Source: Enhydrobacter sp.
Lineage (GTDB): Bacteria; Pseudomonadota; Alphaproteobacteria; Reyranellales; Reyranellaceae
NCBI GenBank assembly: GCA_025808875.1
Contig: CP075528.1
Span: forward strand, 3,966,473 to 4,030,472
Direction: 5' to 3'
Length of the DNA stretch: 64,000 nt
Shown here: piece after piece, positions 61,720-64,000 of the stretch
Layout of the letters: each line of letters begins with the position of its first letter
Numbering within the stretch: position 1 is the first letter of the stretch
The notes under the pieces: generated by a model
The model's database searches: none
Seen by the model: only the letters and a program-made list of their open reading frames with translations
Told to the model about the DNA's origin: nothing
Program-made: the position numbers and the translations under genes

Positions 61720-63623
61720 CGCGAGGCCATCTTGCGAAAGCGCCCCATATTGCGCGACGGATCGCGCTTCATGGTCTCGACCAGCACGTCGCGGCCGATC
61801 GGACCCGCCGTCGCGCCGCCCGCCATGCCATGCTCGACGATCACCGCGCAGGCGTAACGCGGATTGTCGACCGGCCCAAAACAGACGAACAACGCATGAT
61901 GACGCAGGTGCCAGGGCAACTGCGCCTGGGTGATCCCGAGTTGCCGCTCGCGCTCGGTGATGCGTTTGACCTGGGCGGTGCCTGTCTTGCCGGCAAACCG
62001 AAAAGACGGGTCGAGCAGCCTGCCCTTGGCATCGACGCGCAAATGGTTGGCGGTACCGGTTGCCACCACCTGAATCATACCTTCACGGATCAGAGCCAGA
62101 TGCTGTGGATTGAATCGTAGCGACGGGGCTGCTGGTTTCTCTCGCACCGATGGCGGCGCGAGTTCCTCGCGCGCCGTGGCCTTCGCGAGCAAAACGTTCG
62201 GCTGGACCTCATAACCGCCGTTGGCGAGCCGTGCCGTCATGACGGCCAGCTGCAGGGGCGTGGAATTCATGTAGCCTTGGCCGATACCGAGATTGAAGGT
62301 ATCGCCGTGCTGCCAAGGCTTACTGTACTTTTCCTGCTTCCATTGCCGCGACGGCTGAATGCCTGCCGATTCCCCCGGCAGCCCGAGTTCGCTGACCTTA
62401 CCAAAGCCCAAACGCCCCGCAACCTCGGCAATGCGATCGACACCGGCCCGCCGCGCAGCCTCATAGAAATAGCAATCGCAGGAATGGGCGATCGCCTCGA
62501 TCAGGTTCGTCGAGCCGTGGCCGCCCTTGAGCCAACAATGGAACTTGATGTCGCCCAGTATCAGAAACCCGAGGCAGGGCAGTCTGGTCGATGGATCGAC
62601 GGCTCGCGATTCGAGCGCCGCCAACGCCGTTACCATCTTGTATGTCGAGCCGGGCGGATATGTACCGGCGATGGCCTTGTTGTGCAGTGGCCGCTCGGGG
62701 TTCTCTATCAGTTCGCGCCACTCGGTCTGGCTGATGCCGCGCGCAAAGGCGTTGGGGTCGAACCCGGGTGTCGAGACCATGGCGAGGACGTCGCCGGTCA
62801 CAACATCCATCACTACGACCGAGCCGCTCTGATGCTCCTTCAATCGCTCCGCTGCGAAATGCTGCAGATCCAGATCGATCGTGAGCAGCGCATTGGCTCC
62901 CGCCTGGCCTTCGGCTCGGTCGAGCTCGCGCACCACGCGACCCACCGCATTCACCTCGACCTGGACGGCGCCGGCGCGGCCACGCAGATCGTCCTCGAGT
63001 AGTCGTTCAGCGCCCTTCTTGCCGAAACGCACGGTAGCGAGATGGAGGAGTGGATCGTCGCGGCCGTCGAGATCCTCGTCGGAGACCCGGCCGGTATAGC
63101 CGACGACATGACTCATCAACTCACCCTCGGGATAGTCCCGGGTCTGGCCAAGATCGATGAAGACGCCCGGCAGGTCGGGCGCGTTGAACTCCAACCGCGC
63201 TACCTCCTCCCAGCCGAGATTCTCACGTACGACGATGGGCTGCAGGTTGCGGCTTCGGCGCAACTCGCGCAGCAGCCGCGCTTTCTCCGGCTCGCCAATC
63301 GACAGAATCTGGTCGAGCCGTTCGAGCAGAAGTTCAGCACCGCGCCCCCGGTCGGACGTGACCATGGCTCGGAAGTTATTGCGGTTGACAGCGAGGGGTT
63401 GGCCGGTGCGGTCGAAGATCAGGCCGCGCGACGGTGGCAGCAGCCGGAGATTGATGCGGTTCTCTTCCGCGAGAGTGGCGAAGCGCTGGGTCTCCAGTAC
63501 CTGCAACTCGTAGAGCCGGCCCGCAAGAGCGGCGAACAGTACAGCCTGGCCACCACCCAGCAGCAGGGCGCGACGCGTAAAGAGCCCGGAACGCTCGCCA
63601 TCGCCCTTGCGAAAACGCATCAT
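61716..63623 (-). CDS. mrdA: Penicillin-binding protein 2 (PBP2)
   Basis: The 635-residue bitopic protein has one N-terminal helix (about residues 16-36). Its pedestal/dimer domain contains LPPSRGLIFDRTGQPLAVNRNN. The transpeptidase domain has Ser326-x-x-Lys329 (PPGSTYKM), Ser381-Cys-Asp383 (SCD) and Lys546-Thr-Gly (GKTGTAQV). It crosslinks peptidoglycan made by RodA during elongation. It overlaps rodA by 4 bp and mreD by 4 bp, so the three genes are translationally coupled. Confidence 0.98.
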   Translation of the reverse strand: MMRFRKGDGERSGLFTRRALLLGGGQAVLFAALAGRLYELQVLETQRFATLAEENRINLRLLPPSRGLIFDRTGQPLAVNRNNFRAMVTSDRGRGAELLLERLDQILSIGEPEKARLLRELRRSRNLQPIVVRENLGWEEVARLEFNAPDLPGVFIDLGQTRDYPEGELMSHVVGYTGRVSDEDLDGRDDPLLHLATVRFGKKGAERLLEDDLRGRAGAVQVEVNAVGRVVRELDRAEGQAGANALLTIDLDLQHFAAERLKEHQSGSVVVMDVVTGDVLAMVSTPGFDPNAFARGISQTEWRELIENPERPLHNKAIAGTYPPGSTYKMVTALAALESRAVDPSTRLPCLGFLILGDIKFHCWLKGGHGSTNLIEAIAHSCDCYFYEAARRAGVDRIAEVAGRLGFGKVSELGLPGESAGIQPSRQWKQEKYSKPWQHGDTFNLGIGQGYMNSTPLQLAVMTARLANGGYEVQPNVLLAKATAREELAPPSVREKPAAPSLRFNPQHLALIREGMIQVVATGTANHLRVDAKGRLLDPSFRFAGKTGTAQVKRITERERQLGITQAQLPWHLRHHALFVCFGPVDNPRYACAVIVEHGMAGGATAGPIGRDVLVETMKRDPSRNMGRFRKMASR

Positions 63624-64000
63624 GACGTCGTCTCGCCTGGCTTGGCGGTGCCGCGGGACGGTTCCGGCACGTTCAGGGGATCACGCGGATAGATGCGCGC
63701 CAGCACAGGAGCCAGCAACGGATAAATCACGATCACCACGGCGTACTGGATCAGCGCAGGACGGGGATCGATGGCCGTCCATGTCCAGATCGCCGTCAGC
63801 ACCCAGACCAGAATGACGAATCCACCGCATAGGATAGCGAAGCCGATCCACAGGAACAGGAACGGCACGCCGATCAGATAGCGCCGATTGGCAACCACGG
63901 CGTGGCGTATCAGCACGAAGCCGAGCGCGCTCGCTCCGACGGGGGCGCCCGGCCCGCCGAGCAACAAGTCAAGCAGGATGCCCATGGCGAGCAACAGCGG
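63620..64000 (-). CDS. mreD: Rod shape-determining protein MreD (5' part beyond window)
   Basis: The visible 124 residues or so have the MreD pattern: ILLDLLLGGPGAPVGASALGFVLIRHAVV and a multi-helix hydrophobic body, then the C-terminal RPALIQYAVVIVIYPLLAPVLARIYPRD. It is a membrane partner of MreC and MreB. The start codon lies past the window edge: an internal Met at 63994 is probably not the true start, because MreD proteins carry about 40 more residues. Its stop overlaps mrdA by 4 bp. Sequence upstream would be expected to hold mreC. Confidence 0.88.
   Translation of the reverse strand, partial: PLLLAMGILLDLLLGGPGAPVGASALGFVLIRHAVVANRRYLIGVPFLFLWIGFAILCGGFVILVWVLTAIWTWTAIDPRPALIQYAVVIVIYPLLAPVLARIYPRDPLNVPEPSRGTAKPGETTS

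Overview
The window is high-GC (roughly two thirds G+C by eye), densely coded chromosomal DNA of an alphaproteobacterium. Support for this comes from a groESL operon behind a CIRCE operator, a Usg-family gene (a family typical of alphaproteobacteria), the mreD-mrdA-rodA cell-shape cluster, two TRAP transporter systems, and intergenic palindromic repeats of types common in this class. The overall content (CoA-transferase, Ltp2-like thiolase with a DUF35 partner, TTC38-like protein, many transporters) recalls free-living oligotrophs such as Reyranella or relatives. That placement is a guess from style, not a match. No plasmid, phage or CRISPR signature is present.

Layout. 1-5.5 kb: a YbaY-like exported protein, a MAPEG membrane protein, a PRISE-like reductase and three exported proteins of unknown function. 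5.9-12.7 kb: a TAXI-type TRAP transporter (binding protein plus fused permease) next to a TakP-like DctP/DctQ/DctM TRAP transporter whose binding-protein gene is divergent from its permease genes. 12.8-18.1 kb: two small exported proteins, then a signalling cluster of two stand-alone receivers, a receiver-MarR fusion and, divergent from them, a DctB-like histidine kinase. 18.2-26.2 kb: LysR regulator divergent from a DapA-family lyase, a gene-poor stretch rich in palindromic repeats with a broken DUF433 gene, mscL, an AEC transporter, a rhodanese-DUF1330-unknown trio and a NUDIX gene. 26.3-28.7 kb: groESL with promoter, CIRCE and terminator, then usg. 29-41.5 kb: an Asp-box repeat protein, an MFS transporter, a nitronate monooxygenase-like gene, an EamA transporter, a GST, an HpaI-type aldolase, a P450, kup, an alpha/beta hydrolase and a GNAT gene. 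41.6-44 kb: two tandem eRF1-like paralogues, then a 1.4-kb insertion element. 44-56.5 kb: an FMN reductase, two c-type cytochromes, an MFS transporter, a DUF35-thiolase pair, an amidase, a TTC38-like protein, two tiny lipoproteins, a CoA-transferase with a thioredoxin-like partner, prmB, a phosphofructokinase and a TauD-type dioxygenase. 56.6-64 kb: a long autotransporter, a DinB protein, tRNA-Lys(CTT), and rodA-mrdA-mreD running off the window.

The clearest structural discovery is the element at 42518-43925. It has perfect 17-bp terminal inverted repeats and an 8-bp target duplication. Inside are only the C-terminal part of an IS1-like transposase, a fragment of an AAA ATPase gene and two small apparently intact genes, so it is a chimeric and probably non-autonomous mobile unit. 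Other points worth a second look are the repeat-rich 20.1-21.4 kb interval with a perfect 20-bp inverted repeat, the receiver-MarR cluster, the tandem lipoproteins sharing a calcium-loop-like tail, and the mixed-signature phosphofructokinase. I did not find a convincing new defence or biosynthetic system.
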